64,000 nucleotides of DNA from Tindallia californiensis (lineage in GTDB: Bacteria; Bacillota; Clostridia; Peptostreptococcales; Tindalliaceae), in NCBI RefSeq assembly GCF_900107405.1, contig NZ_FNPV01000006.1:232973-296972 (forward strand). The letters run 5' to 3'. Made by a program: the position numbers and the translations under genes. The notes under the pieces were generated by a model that worked only from the letters and a program-made list of their open reading frames with translations, had not been told where the DNA came from and did not search any database. This document shows, piece after piece, positions 17,316-26,121 of the stretch. Every line of letters starts with the position of its first letter. Position 1 is the stretch's first letter.

Positions 17316-18680
17316 CTAGTCTCTGCTTTTTCTATTCCATTCTTCTTTGTTAGTCTGCCGGCTCCGGGCAATGGCTAAGGCTTCTCCCGGAACATCTTCC
17401 GTAATGGTGGATCCGGCGGCGACAAAAGCGTGATCTCCAATGGTGACCGGGGCGATCAGGTTTGCATTGCTTCCCAGGAAAGCATGATTTCCTACGAGGG
17501 TTTGGTACTTTTCTTTCCCGTCGTAGTTAACAAACACAACGCCACAACCAATATTAACATCTTTTCCTACTTTCGCATCTCCTATGTATGCTAAATGAGC
17601 GGCACGAGAATCGTCTCCTATGGTAGCATTTTTTATTTCCACATAGTTGCCAATGCGTACTCTTTTTCCAACACAGGCGCCCGGTCGTAAATAGGCGTAT
17701 GGACCAATGCTGGTTTTTTCTCCTACCCGGCTGCTGATGATCGTCGAGTGAAGAATGTTCACGTGGGATTCAATAAAACTGTCACTGATCCGGCTATTCT
17801 GGCCGATATGACAACCCTCTCCTATAACGGTTCCACATTCAATCACAGCACCTGCTTCAATCACCGTATCTTTCCCAATGGTCACATCATGATCGATATA
17901 GGTGCTTTCAGGATGAACCATGGTGACACCGTTTACCATATGACGATGATTGATTCTTTTTCGAAAAACGGCTTCCACTTCTGCCAGTTGCACTCTGGTA
18001 TTAACGGCCATTATTTCTTCCGGATTTTCGATGCAGCAGATTCCTACGGGCTGATCTTCGTTTTTAAGAAGGGCCAGGGTATCTGTTAGATAATATTCCT
18101 GTTGTGCATTATCCTGACTTAATTTTGGTAATATTTTCAGCAAGTCTTTTCCCCGAAAACAGTAGGTTCCGGAATTAATTTCTTTAATGCTCTTTTGCCA
18201 GGGAGTGGCATCTTTTTCTTCGATGATTCCCAGAAGGTCACAGGTTTCTTCGTTACGCAGTACCCGACCATAGCCGGTAGGGTTCTCTACCTGAGCTGAT
18301 AATACGGTTGCTGCATACGCTCCTTCTTCATGGGTGTGAATCAGTTTTTCCAAAGTTTCGGCACTGATCAGGGGTGCATCACCGCTAAGAACCAGTACAA
18401 GCCCTTCCGGATCTAGCTGATCCATGGCACACATGACCGCATGGCCTGTCCCTTTTTGTTCTGCCTGTAAAACGGTTTTGGCATTTTCCGGTAAAGCAGC
18501 CGAAACCGCCTCCGCCCCATGGCCTACAATAACAAATAGGTCTTGAATTCCTACCTGAGTTGCATGGTTGGTTACATGGTTGATCATGGGAATACCGGTA
18601 ACTCGATGTAACACTTTGGGCAAGGAGGATTTCATTCTTGTTCCTTCTCCTGCTGCCAGAATAACCGCTTGCCTTTTCAT
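17316..18680 (-). CDS. glmU: Bifunctional UDP-GlcNAc pyrophosphorylase / GlcN-1-P acetyltransferase
   Basis: 454-residue enzyme that makes UDP-GlcNAc for peptidoglycan in two steps: acetylation of glucosamine 1-phosphate, then uridylyl transfer. The N-terminal half is a nucleotidyltransferase with VILAAGEGTRMKSSLPKVLH at 6-25, QKGTGHAV and LVLSGDAPLI. The C-terminal half is a left-handed beta helix of hexapeptide repeats (from about 250) with the catalytic HLAYIGDAKVG region and the ENAKTK-like end replaced by ARSRQTNKEEW. GAGGTG precedes the ATG. It heads the glmU-prs-pth-mfd block, with a near-perfect promoter 70 nt upstream. Confidence 0.98.
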   Translation of the reverse strand: MKRQAVILAAGEGTRMKSSLPKVLHRVTGIPMINHVTNHATQVGIQDLFVIVGHGAEAVSAALPENAKTVLQAEQKGTGHAVMCAMDQLDPEGLVLVLSGDAPLISAETLEKLIHTHEEGAYAATVLSAQVENPTGYGRVLRNEETCDLLGIIEEKDATPWQKSIKEINSGTYCFRGKDLLKILPKLSQDNAQQEYYLTDTLALLKNEDQPVGICCIENPEEIMAVNTRVQLAEVEAVFRKRINHRHMVNGVTMVHPESTYIDHDVTIGKDTVIEAGAVIECGTVIGEGCHIGQNSRISDSFIESHVNILHSTIISSRVGEKTSIGPYAYLRPGACVGKRVRIGNYVEIKNATIGDDSRAAHLAYIGDAKVGKDVNIGCGVVFVNYDGKEKYQTLVGNHAFLGSNANLIAPVTIGDHAFVAAGSTITEDVPGEALAIARSRQTNKEEWNRKSRD

Positions 18681-18725
18681 CTTTTTTTCACCTCTTTTAG
18701 GTTGTCGTCAACGAAAACACTTTTT

Positions 18726-18747
18726 GCCGAGGGGACTTTCCCTCGGC
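18726..18747 (-). promoter_or_regulatory. Hairpin at the very 5' end of the glmU transcript
   Basis: GCCGAGGG and its complement form a strong stem that starts about 4 nt after the transcription start predicted from the glmU promoter. It is followed by A residues in the transcript, so it is not a terminator on that strand. 5'-terminal stems often slow mRNA decay; this role is inference. Confidence 0.5.
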
Positions 18748-18757
18748 TTACTTTTCA

Positions 18758-18786
18758 ATTATACTGGTCGGCTGTATTTTTGTCAA
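18758..18786 (-). promoter_or_regulatory. Consensus sigma-A promoter for glmU
   Basis: Minus-strand TTGACA (18781-18786), exactly 17 bp, TATAAT (18758-18763): both hexamers match the consensus fully. It lies just after the spoVG terminator and drives the long glmU-prs-pth-mfd-prsA-spoVB-yabN-hup run. Confidence 0.88.
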
Positions 18787-18792
18787 AGAAAG

Positions 18793-18833
18793 ACCCGCCA
18801 AAACCGATCTTCTTTCTTTCGGTTTTGACGGGT
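18793..18833 (-). terminator. Terminator of spoVG
   Basis: The minus strand reads ACCCGTCAAAACCGA, a 10-nt loop, then TCGGTTTTGGCGGGT and a CTTTCTTT tail. It lies 22 nt past the spoVG stop. Confidence 0.82.
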
Positions 18834-18854
18834 AAGTCTTTTCACATCTTCCCT

Positions 18855-19178
18855 CTACTCTTCTGTTGCTTCCGTGGTTTCTCCGGAATCTAACCCTACC
18901 TCAGCACTCTGAGCTTCCTCTTCTTCGTTCATTTGCTCATAGCGCAAAAAGATAGCATCCTGAATTTTGTTTCTTGTGTCGGAGTTAATGGGATGAGCGA
19001 TGTCTCTAAAGTCGCCTTCTCCCATTTTTCGGCTGGGCATGGCGATGAAAAGCCCGTTCTGTCCTTCGATGATTTTGATGTCATGCACTACAAACTCGTC
19101 ATCGAAGGTTACAGAGACGATGGCTTTCATTTTACCTTCCGCAGCCACTTTACGAATCCTTACATCCGTTACTTGCAT
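18855..19178 (-). CDS. spoVG: SpoVG family RNA/DNA-binding regulator
   Basis: 107 residues. Family opening [39 protein letters not shown] (quoted in parts: [26 protein letters not shown]) and the [24 protein letters not shown] core are unmistakable. SpoVG proteins bind nucleic acids and affect spore development, septation and surface genes. The C-terminal 20 residues are acidic and variable. GGTGGTGAAGG precedes the ATG. It lies between purR and glmU as in Bacillus subtilis, but yabJ (RidA family), found between purR and spoVG there, is missing and a 213-bp gap with ATCTAGTTCC repeats takes its place. Confidence 0.97.
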   Translation of the reverse strand: MQVTDVRIRKVAAEGKMKAIVSVTFDDEFVVHDIKIIEGQNGLFIAMPSRKMGEGDFRDIAHPINSDTRNKIQDAIFLRYEQMNEEEEAQSAEVGLDSGETTEATEE

Positions 19179-19344
19179 CTGTCCTTCACCACCTTCCCGA
19201 TGTCTTTCATTCTGTTAACTAATTTGCCGATACTCCCTCTGGAAGGGTTGCTGCACCTCTTTCAGGAAAACGGCTATCTTAAGAGGGCTGGCCGGAATAT
19301 GACTGCTTCCTCCTAAAATACTGGTGTCTGTGTTCTCATTCCTA

Positions 19345-19395
19345 CTAACTATCTAGTTCCTTTCAATTATCTAGTTCCTTTATCTAATTCCTTAT
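19345..19395. repeat. Short tandem repeat between purR and spoVG
   Basis: Three imperfect copies of TATCTAGTTCCTTT / TATCTAATTCCTTA lie immediately after the purR stop. One of several short intergenic tandem duplications in this window. Confidence 0.5.
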
Positions 19396-20222
19396 TCCTG
19401 GAATAGCTCCGGGTTGGGGTAAAGGTCTACCTTCCCCGTTTCTTCCTCGGCATTTTCTAAAATCAATAGGGTGGTATAACGGCCGCCTCTTTTGGTTTCC
19501 GGTGATTTCGAGGCCATCAACACGCCAATATCCGTCACTTCGGCTTCAAATTCCTTCATCAAATCCTGCATTCCTTTGGCTGTCCCGCCACCTCTCATAA
19601 AATCATCCACCATGACCACCCTGGATCCCGGCTCTATGGCCCGGCGGGGCAATACCATCCGTTGCATTCCGTTTCCGCTACCGGAAACATAATTGACACT
19701 CACCGTAGGTCCTTCTGTCATCAAACTTTCCCGTCTGGCTACCACAAAAGGTTTATCTAATATTCTGGCTACGGCAAAGGCTAAAGGAATCCCTTTCGTC
19801 TCTACGGTAACCACGTATTGTGGTTTGCTTTGTTTCATATAGCTGGCTAATATTTCAGCCATTGGCTGCACATAGGCAGGAAGGCTGATCAAGTCGGAAT
19901 AATAAAGGTAACTGCCCGGCAAGATGCGATGGTGTTGCCTTAACTCTTCTGCCAGTTTTTCTAAAAACTCCTTTTGCCGGTGAAGGGACATTCCTGGAAT
20001 AAACCGAATACCGCCTTTGGCACCTGCAACGGATTGTACTTCTCCAATAGCAAGGACTTTCATGGTTTCCTTGACGATGCTAATGTCCTCACTCAACACC
20101 GATTTAGGCGTATCTAATTGTTGGCTAAATTCTGTAAGGCTAAAAAGGCGTCCGGGATTATTTCCCAGCAGACTTGTCATGGCGGCAATGCGTTGACTTC
20201 GTCTGAATTTTCCTGTCTCCAT
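19392..20222 (-). CDS. purR: Purine operon repressor PurR
   Basis: 276-residue PRPP-responsive regulator. Residues 1-70 form a winged helix (RRSQRIAAMTSLLGNNPG, then SLTEFSQQLDTPKSVLSEDI). Residues 80-276 form a type I phosphoribosyltransferase-like domain that senses PRPP, with the PRPP loop VVMVDDFMRGGGTAKGM near 203-219. In Bacillus subtilis it represses purine synthesis genes when PRPP is low. AAAGGA precedes the ATG. The gene starts a minus-strand transcript divergent from murC, with a clear promoter. Confidence 0.97.
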   Translation of the reverse strand: METGKFRRSQRIAAMTSLLGNNPGRLFSLTEFSQQLDTPKSVLSEDISIVKETMKVLAIGEVQSVAGAKGGIRFIPGMSLHRQKEFLEKLAEELRQHHRILPGSYLYYSDLISLPAYVQPMAEILASYMKQSKPQYVVTVETKGIPLAFAVARILDKPFVVARRESLMTEGPTVSVNYVSGSGNGMQRMVLPRRAIEPGSRVVMVDDFMRGGGTAKGMQDLMKEFEAEVTDIGVLMASKSPETKRGGRYTTLLILENAEEETGKVDLYPNPELFQE

Positions 20223-20268
20223 TTCTCTCGTGTCCTTTCTGAAAGGGAATCATCATCTGGCTTTTACT

Positions 20269-20297
20269 ATTCTATTCTTTTTTAGCGAAGGATTCAA
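20269..20297 (-). promoter_or_regulatory. Sigma-A promoter of purR
   Basis: Minus-strand TTGAAT (20292-20297), 17 bp, TAGAAT (20269-20274), about 45 nt before the start codon. Confidence 0.65.
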
Positions 20298-20341
20298 GGA
20301 AAAAATGTATATTGTCATTCGATTCTGTTAATTCTATTTGC

Positions 20342-20370
20342 TTTTACTCCTTTACGGCCTGGTGTATAAT
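20342..20370 (+). promoter_or_regulatory. Probable promoter of murC
   Basis: A perfect -10 TATAAT (20365-20370) has a weak -35 (TTTTAC, 20342-20347) at 17 bp. The leader to the murC start is about 100 nt. Confidence 0.55.
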
Positions 20371-20474
20371 GAAGGAGACGCATAGGAAATGTCAGCATTA
20401 CCACATTAGAGTTACAAAGCTTATACCCGACATATGATCTTTTAATCACCAAATCAAATGAAAGGAGCTATAAA

Positions 20475-21887
20475 ATGAAAGAAGTGCAAGAATTGGCAGA
20501 TCTCCGAGAAATACAATCGGTACATATGATAGGCATTGGTGGCATTGGCATGAGCGCTTTGGCTCATATTCTGCTGGATCAGGGCATTTGTGTTTTTGGT
20601 TCTGACCGGGAGGAAAGTGATACCACACGCCGTTTACGAGATCGTGGTGCGGTGATTATGATTGGTCATCAGGCTTCTAACGTAAGATCTGTAGACTGGC
20701 TGGTGTACTCAGCGGCGATTCCAAAGGATAATCCGGAGCGAGAAGAAGCCTTGCTACAAAAAATTCCTGAAATGGACCGGGCTTCCCTGTTAGGTAAAAT
20801 CATGAAGCTATACCCTCACTCCGTTGCGGTTGCCGGCAGCCATGGAAAAACAACTACCACTGCCCTTTTGTCTTGTTTGCTGGAATGGGCTGAGCTGGAT
20901 CCAACGGTGCTGGTAGGCGGTTATCTCAATGAAATCAGCGGAAATGTTAAAGTAGGAAAAAGTCCGTATTTGGTTACGGAAGCCTGTGAATATCATGGCA
21001 GTTTTCTACGCTTTCCTCCTCGCATCGGTATTGTTCTGAACATCGATTTAGATCATCTGGATTATTTTGAAAACCTGGCGGCCATTCAGGCTGTTTTTGG
21101 GGATTTTGTTGCTCAGTTGCCACCAGAGGGCCTATTGGTAATCAACGGAGATGATGAAAACAGTGCTCATTTGCCCCGGGTGGCTACCTGTCCTGTGATC
21201 CGGGTTGGTCTTTGCGATGACTGCGATCTAAAAGCCTCTCAATTAGAGGTAGATACGGCCGGGCGCTATTCTTTTGACGTTGACTTTCGTCAAAAGCCCT
21301 TAGGCCGGTTTTCTCTCGGCATTCCGGGAAAACATCATATACACAATGGACTGACTTCTTTGGCGGTGGCTCTTGAGTTAGGGGTTTCTCCCCATCAACT
21401 GAGAGAAACCTTGCCGAAATTTCGTGGGCTTCATCGACGTTTTGAATCCTTAGGGAACTGGCAGAATGTTACGGTTGTAGATGACTACGCGCATCATCCG
21501 GCTGAAATTCTAGCTACTTTACAAACGGCCAGGAGTGCTGTGGCTCCTAAGGGAAAGGTTTACTGCATCTTTCAGCCTCATACCTACACCCGAACCCTGG
21601 CCCTTCTCAGCGAATTTGCCGATGCATTGGCACTGGCCGATGGTGTGGTGGTGACGGATATTTTTGCAGCCCGGGAACCGGACCGAGGGCTCATTCATAG
21701 CCAGGATTTGGTAAAAGAAATACGCATCCGAGGTGGAAAGGCGGTATATGCACCTTTGCCGGAAGATTCCGCCAGAGAGGCCGCCAGTCTGGCAACGGCA
21801 GGAGATATGATTCTTACCGTAGGGGCTGGGCCGGTTAATGAACTGGCGCCATTGTTGGAGAAACAGTTAAAAGCAATGGATCATTGA
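20475..21887 (+). CDS. murC: UDP-N-acetylmuramate--L-alanine ligase
   Basis: 470-residue cytoplasmic ligase that adds the first amino acid of the peptidoglycan stem peptide, using ATP. N-terminal Rossmann-type domain with HMIGIGGIGMSALAHIL; central ATPase domain with AVAGSHGKTTTTALLS near 116-129 and VTEACEYHGSFL; C-terminal ligase domain with VVDDYAHHPAEI near 336 and FQPHTYTRT. All key motifs are intact and length is normal. AAAGGAG lies 7 nt before the ATG. It is divergent from purR and stands alone, ending at a strong terminator. Confidence 0.98.
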   Translation: MKEVQELADLREIQSVHMIGIGGIGMSALAHILLDQGICVFGSDREESDTTRRLRDRGAVIMIGHQASNVRSVDWLVYSAAIPKDNPEREEALLQKIPEMDRASLLGKIMKLYPHSVAVAGSHGKTTTTALLSCLLEWAELDPTVLVGGYLNEISGNVKVGKSPYLVTEACEYHGSFLRFPPRIGIVLNIDLDHLDYFENLAAIQAVFGDFVAQLPPEGLLVINGDDENSAHLPRVATCPVIRVGLCDDCDLKASQLEVDTAGRYSFDVDFRQKPLGRFSLGIPGKHHIHNGLTSLAVALELGVSPHQLRETLPKFRGLHRRFESLGNWQNVTVVDDYAHHPAEILATLQTARSAVAPKGKVYCIFQPHTYTRTLALLSEFADALALADGVVVTDIFAAREPDRGLIHSQDLVKEIRIRGGKAVYAPLPEDSAREAASLATAGDMILTVGAGPVNELAPLLEKQLKAMDH

Positions 21888-21976
21888 AATGGATCATTGA
21901 TCCTTAAGCAAAAAAGGGTAAGGCGCACGCATTATAAATGATTCATTAAGGGTCAACCGCCTTAACACAAAAAGAT

Positions 21977-22030
21977 AAAAACCGCTAAGGCATTGTCTCC
22001 CTAAGGAGATGCTTTAGCGGTTGTTTTTTT
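21977..22030. terminator. Bidirectional terminator between murC and the LCP gene
   Basis: ACCGCTAAGGCATTGTCTC and its near complement form a long stem, with seven T residues after it on the plus strand and a T-rich tract after it on the minus strand. Confidence 0.85.
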
Positions 22031-22063
22031 GCGCTCTGTTTTTTTGATGTGATCAAAAGATCG

Positions 22064-23140
22064 TTAAGAATTGGAACTGTCTGTTTCCGTCTCTGCCTCT
22101 TCTTCATCAGCCGTACCGTTGGCTTCTTCTTCTAGCCTTCGGGCTTCTTCCAGATCAGCAGGCACTTCGCCGTTTGAATAAATATGGATCAATAGCTGAC
22201 GGGTTTCCAGTCCATGATGAAAGAAGTAGGATAATCGATTCTGTGTCCGAGCCTCTCCCGGCAAGGTAAAGGTTCTCATCGTATCTGGATTCATGTTTCG
22301 AGCCTGGTTTGCGTAACGAACTAAATCCTGTAGTTCCACATCGGTTCGTACAAACCGAAAGGCCGAACTGGCCAATGTTGGCAGGTTCCCCAGACTCATG
22401 GCTTGTTTCATGGCACTTTTCATAAACTCTTGTTGTACTTCTACCCGCCCTAAGTCTCCGTTACGGTCCATGGCGCCGGATCCGGGAGCAGGTTGACGAT
22501 AACGCAGGAATTTCACCGCATCCTGCCCTTTCAAAACATGATTCCCAGGTGCAAAATCAATGACTAATGGCGGGCTGTCATAAGGATCTTTATAGTACAT
22601 CCGCTGAGGAATATGCATGGGAACACCGCCTATGGCATCCACGACAGATGCGGCTCCCTGATAGGTTAGGGTGACATAGTAATGTACCGGAACATCGTAC
22701 AGCAAATCACTGACAATGCTCTTAATCCCTTCCGCACCATGGGCACTATAGGCTGCATTAATTTTTTTCTGTCCCAGACCGTCATAGCCTTTCCGGGGGT
22801 AGTAGGTATCCCGGGGAATGGAAATAATGTCCATTTGTGTTTCATCCGGATCAAAAGAAATAAACATCATGGTGTCACTTCGACCACCGTCCAATCCCAA
22901 CAGCACCGCATTAACCCGGTTGCTTTTGTTTACCAGCCGTCGAAGCTGATCTCTTTCAAAAGGTTCTCCCTCTTGATCATCAAATTCTTCATCTTCCCGA
23001 TCTCTTACTACTGGCACCTCCGAATTAGGATGAGAGTCTTGCATAAAGGTATTGAAGGCAGCAAAGACACCGGTAAAAAGCAGTGTAAAGCATAAAAAGG
23101 CCATCAAAAATACCCTGATAAACAATTTTTTCAACATCAT
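22064..23140 (-). CDS. LytR-CpsA-Psr (LCP) family glycopolymer transferase
   Basis: 358-residue membrane-anchored enzyme with a short cytoplasmic start, one helix (about 8-30) and an extracellular LCP domain (about 75-300). LCP enzymes attach teichoic acids or capsule from a lipid carrier to peptidoglycan, and were once annotated as transcription attenuators. Family marks: NAVLLGLDGGRSDTMMFISF near 77-96 (catalytic Arg and Asp), ISIPRDTYYP near 108, and INAAYSAHGAEGIKSIVSDL. The C-terminal tail is Glu-rich. It is a single gene that converges with murC. The substrate polymer cannot be told. Confidence 0.93.
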   Translation of the reverse strand: MMLKKLFIRVFLMAFLCFTLLFTGVFAAFNTFMQDSHPNSEVPVVRDREDEEFDDQEGEPFERDQLRRLVNKSNRVNAVLLGLDGGRSDTMMFISFDPDETQMDIISIPRDTYYPRKGYDGLGQKKINAAYSAHGAEGIKSIVSDLLYDVPVHYYVTLTYQGAASVVDAIGGVPMHIPQRMYYKDPYDSPPLVIDFAPGNHVLKGQDAVKFLRYRQPAPGSGAMDRNGDLGRVEVQQEFMKSAMKQAMSLGNLPTLASSAFRFVRTDVELQDLVRYANQARNMNPDTMRTFTLPGEARTQNRLSYFFHHGLETRQLLIHIYSNGEVPADLEEARRLEEEANGTADEEEAETETDSSNS

Positions 23141-23504
23141 TCACGCCCTATCTATCATATTCCATCGTTTTCTATTTGTATTCCTAAGGTTTTTTGAAAC
23201 CCTTTGGTGACTGACGGTTTCAGGGTGATTATATCAGAAAGTGCTGGAAAAATCTATAAAAAATCCTTTCTGTCCTTGCTGACAAACTCTTTTACCTCCG
23301 ATTTTTTTGAAATGTTATTGATGCATTAGGAACTATTGGAAGAATTCGAATGATTCGACTCTTTTTCTAATGGGTATTCAGTTATTATGCCTTTGATCCA
23401 TGAGACGTCGCACCGCTTATTTCTTTTTTGCATAGGAAAGGATCGTAGCCGTGATCGTCATCGAATAAAGGTATCGGAATTTTAGAAAGCAGAGGTGATG
23501 GCCC
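23141..23504. other. 364-bp divergent intergenic region
   Basis: No gene is seen. On the minus strand a TATAAT (about 23232-23237) that may serve the LCP gene has only a poor -35. An imperfect hairpin around GAAACCCTTTGGTGACTGAC (about 23196-23222) and a TTCGAATGATTCGA palindrome (about 23344-23360) are the only structures noticed. The efflux operon promoter on the plus strand is not evident. Confidence 0.5.
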
Positions 23505-24716
23505 ATGAATCAAAAGAAAAAAATCCTTATCTTGTTAATGATACTCCTGACCTTTGGTATTGCATTTTTTGTATTGATGCCTGCTTCAGAAGAAAATGAG
23601 TTGTTAGAAATACAGCCACAAACTTTCCGGCAGGTGCTAACCGCCACCGGTCGGGTAACCGGATCTCCTTTTTATCTCCAGGCTCAGGTGACCGGCCAGG
23701 TGCTGGACTTAACCGTAGCGGAGGGGGATCTGGTAGAAAGGGAGCAATTGCTAGTTCAACTGGACGACGAAGACTTGCAGTGGCAACTTCGCCAGCAGGC
23801 ATCGGCCGTTGCGGTTGCCCAGGCACAACATCGAAATATTACTGAAAATCGTTTACCGGAAGCTCGAAATCACCTGGAATCTCTTTTGCTGGAACAGGCT
23901 GTCCGGCAAGAAGAACTGGCACTGGAAGAAGAAGACCTCCAGCGGCGTTTGCACCGGCACCGCCGCTTATATGAACAAGGGGCGCTTCCTCTGGAAACAT
24001 TGGAAGCCACAGAAAAAGCCATGGATTTATGGGAGCAGTCTGTGAAAGAGCTGGAAAAACTGGAACTTCAAATCGCTACCGCTAGAAAAGACGTGGAAGT
24101 TTATTCTCCCGGTGGCAGTGAAACAACGGAATCACTGGCACTACTGGAACAAGCTGAGGTGAAGTTGGAAAGCCTTCAACAGGAAAGAAACCGGTATCAG
24201 TTATCTTCTCTGACGGAAGGAAGGGTACTGGAAGTTCATAAAGAAGTCGGAGAGTTAGCCCAAAAGGGAGATCCGTTGCTGACCATTGGTCGGGAAACTT
24301 CTTTACTTGCTGAAGTGGAAATTGACGAACGAAATATTGCCCTGTTGAAGCTTGGACAACCTGCCTTGCTTTGGCCGGAAGCCTATCCGTCACGGGAGGT
24401 TTCGGCTCGTGTCAGTCGTATTGCTCCCAGAGTAGATGCGGATACAGGAACCGTATTGGTTCAGTTAACCATCGAGGAACCCGTGGATTTTTTGATTGAA
24501 GATTTAACCTTGCAGGCTGAAATAGAAGTTCGGGTATTGGAAGATGCCTTACTGCTACCTGTTGCTTATCTAGTGGGGCGGGATCCGGTCCGGGTAATGG
24601 TGCTGGAAAATGGACAGCCGAAAGAACGAGTATTGCCCCGGACAGAAAGCATTGGTCTGGAAAAAATCCTGGTATTAGAAGGGCTAGAAGCCGGCGAAAG
24701 CCTTGTAAAGCCTTAG
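23505..24716 (+). CDS. Membrane fusion (HlyD-like) adaptor of an ABC exporter
   Basis: 403-residue adaptor anchored by one N-terminal helix (about 7-24, VLMPASEEN after it). It has a biotinyl-lipoyl-like half motif (VTGQVLDLTVAEGDLVEREQ) near 67-86, a long alpha hairpin (about 95-215, Glu/Leu/Gln-rich coiled coil), the second lipoyl half (LTEGRVLEVHKEVGELAQKGDPL) and beta-barrel domains. In Gram-positives such adaptors form a channel above a MacB-type permease. GAGGTG lies 9 nt before the ATG. It is the first gene of a three-gene operon with the permease 25 nt on. Substrate unknown. Confidence 0.93.
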   Translation: MNQKKKILILLMILLTFGIAFFVLMPASEENELLEIQPQTFRQVLTATGRVTGSPFYLQAQVTGQVLDLTVAEGDLVEREQLLVQLDDEDLQWQLRQQASAVAVAQAQHRNITENRLPEARNHLESLLLEQAVRQEELALEEEDLQRRLHRHRRLYEQGALPLETLEATEKAMDLWEQSVKELEKLELQIATARKDVEVYSPGGSETTESLALLEQAEVKLESLQQERNRYQLSSLTEGRVLEVHKEVGELAQKGDPLLTIGRETSLLAEVEIDERNIALLKLGQPALLWPEAYPSREVSARVSRIAPRVDADTGTVLVQLTIEEPVDFLIEDLTLQAEIEVRVLEDALLLPVAYLVGRDPVRVMVLENGQPKERVLPRTESIGLEKILVLEGLEAGESLVKP

Positions 24717-24741
24717 TATTACCAGAAGGGGAGGTGGTTTC

Positions 24742-25956
24742 ATGGGATTTGAATGGAAGGTGGCCTTTCGGTTTTTGAAGGATGGACGGGGTCAGACCGC
24801 CTTTATTATGTTAGGTATTGCCGTAGGTGTAGCGGTACAGGTGTTTCTTGGCACCTTAATCAGCGGTTTGCAGGCAAACTTGATCGATAATACGGTGGGC
24901 AGCAGTGCCCATATTATTTTTAGCGGCGATCATCGTTTTACTGGGGAAGGAGCTTCCTCCTCGACCTATACCCATCGTATCGATGGCAACTTTCAGCAGG
25001 AAGATGAAAGGCTGAAGGAATGGCGCCCTTTGATGGAAGCACTGGATCAGCATCCGGAAATGACAGCGGTATCTCCACTGGTTCAGGGCAATGGTTTTTT
25101 GCTGCGAAGCGGCGTTTCGGCTCCCATCGTCTTTCGGGGAGTGTTGCCGGAACGGGCCAATGAACTGTACCAGCTGGAAGACGGTTTGAAAGAAGGTTCC
25201 ATCCAACTGGAGGGAAATCAGATTCTTATAGGAAGCAGCTTAGCCGAGGAATATCAGTTGCAATTAGGCGATAACCTTACTTTTCAACTGCCCGGTGACA
25301 GCCGGCAGGTTTTTACTGTTAAAGGTATTTTTGATCTGGGAAGTCAGTCCATTAATGACCGTTGGATTTTTTTAGACTTGAGTCGGGCGCAACGTTTATT
25401 AGGTATAGGGGATGATATCGACCAGCTCGAAACCCAGATCCGGGATGTGTTTGCGGCAGACCTTCTGGCTGAAGGCTTGGAAAACCAGTTTCAAGGCATC
25501 ACCATTGACCATTGGAAAGAACAGAATGCAGATTTGCTCTCGGCCCTTCAGAGTCAGAGCGGTTCTTCCATTACGATTCAAGTTTTTGTGCTCTTAGCGA
25601 TTACCTTGGGAATCGCCAGCGTACTGGCTGTCTCCGTCGTTCAGAAATCGAAGCAGATTGGTATTTTGAAAGCCATGGGAACTCCCAGCCACAGCGCCAG
25701 CCGTATTTTTCTGATGCAAGGCGGATTGCTGGGCTTTCTCGGTTCTTTGCTGGGCATTCTGTTTGGTTTTTTGCTGACACAGTTGTTTCTCTGGGGTACT
25801 GCCCGGGCAACAGGACGAGCCTTGTTTCCTTTAGAATTTGATCCGGCCGCCGCCGCTGTTATTGTTGCCATTGCTACTACGGCCAGTGTGATTTCCGCAC
25901 TGATTCCAGCAAGAAAATCAGCAAAGTTAAATCCGATTGATGTGATTCGGGGATAG
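24742..25956 (+). CDS. MacB/FtsX-type ABC exporter permease
   Basis: 404-residue permease: one helix near 19-40, a large extracellular domain (about 45-270, MacB-PCD type) and three C-terminal helices of the FtsX domain (about 275-400), with the usual KSKQIGILKAMGT coupling helix after the second helix and the SALIPARKSAKLNPIDVIRG end. The product works with the adjacent adaptor and ATPase in export or lipoprotein handling, driven from the cytoplasm. GGGGAGGTGG precedes the ATG. Length and ending are normal. Confidence 0.94.
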   Translation: MGFEWKVAFRFLKDGRGQTAFIMLGIAVGVAVQVFLGTLISGLQANLIDNTVGSSAHIIFSGDHRFTGEGASSSTYTHRIDGNFQQEDERLKEWRPLMEALDQHPEMTAVSPLVQGNGFLLRSGVSAPIVFRGVLPERANELYQLEDGLKEGSIQLEGNQILIGSSLAEEYQLQLGDNLTFQLPGDSRQVFTVKGIFDLGSQSINDRWIFLDLSRAQRLLGIGDDIDQLETQIRDVFAADLLAEGLENQFQGITIDHWKEQNADLLSALQSQSGSSITIQVFVLLAITLGIASVLAVSVVQKSKQIGILKAMGTPSHSASRIFLMQGGLLGFLGSLLGILFGFLLTQLFLWGTARATGRALFPLEFDPAAAAVIVAIATTASVISALIPARKSAKLNPIDVIRG

Positions 25957-25965
25957 GGGTGGCAG

Positions 25966-26026
25966 ATGGAAGGGCAGTTGGAAAGGCAGTTGGAAAGGCA
26001 GTTGGAAAAGCAGTTGGAAGGGCAGG
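25966..26026. repeat. 12-bp minisatellite between permease and ATPase genes
   Basis: About five copies of GGCAGTTGGAAA (with small variants) lie between the permease stop and the ATPase start. Being a multiple of three, it keeps an open frame that encodes ERQL/EGQL repeats in phase with the ATPase. Confidence 0.8.
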
Positions 26027-26121
26027 TAAGAGTTAAAGAGTTATGGGTAAAGGTCAAGAAGGGCCGTTATGGGGCGCTTTGGGGACGGCACTGTGACTCC
26101 AGTTTAGAGGGGGTGGATGTC

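Noticed and set aside
25641..26057. Cys/Asn/Leu repeat frame on the minus strand
   Set aside because: Product of reading the 12-bp minisatellite and the permease gene backwards; no start signal.
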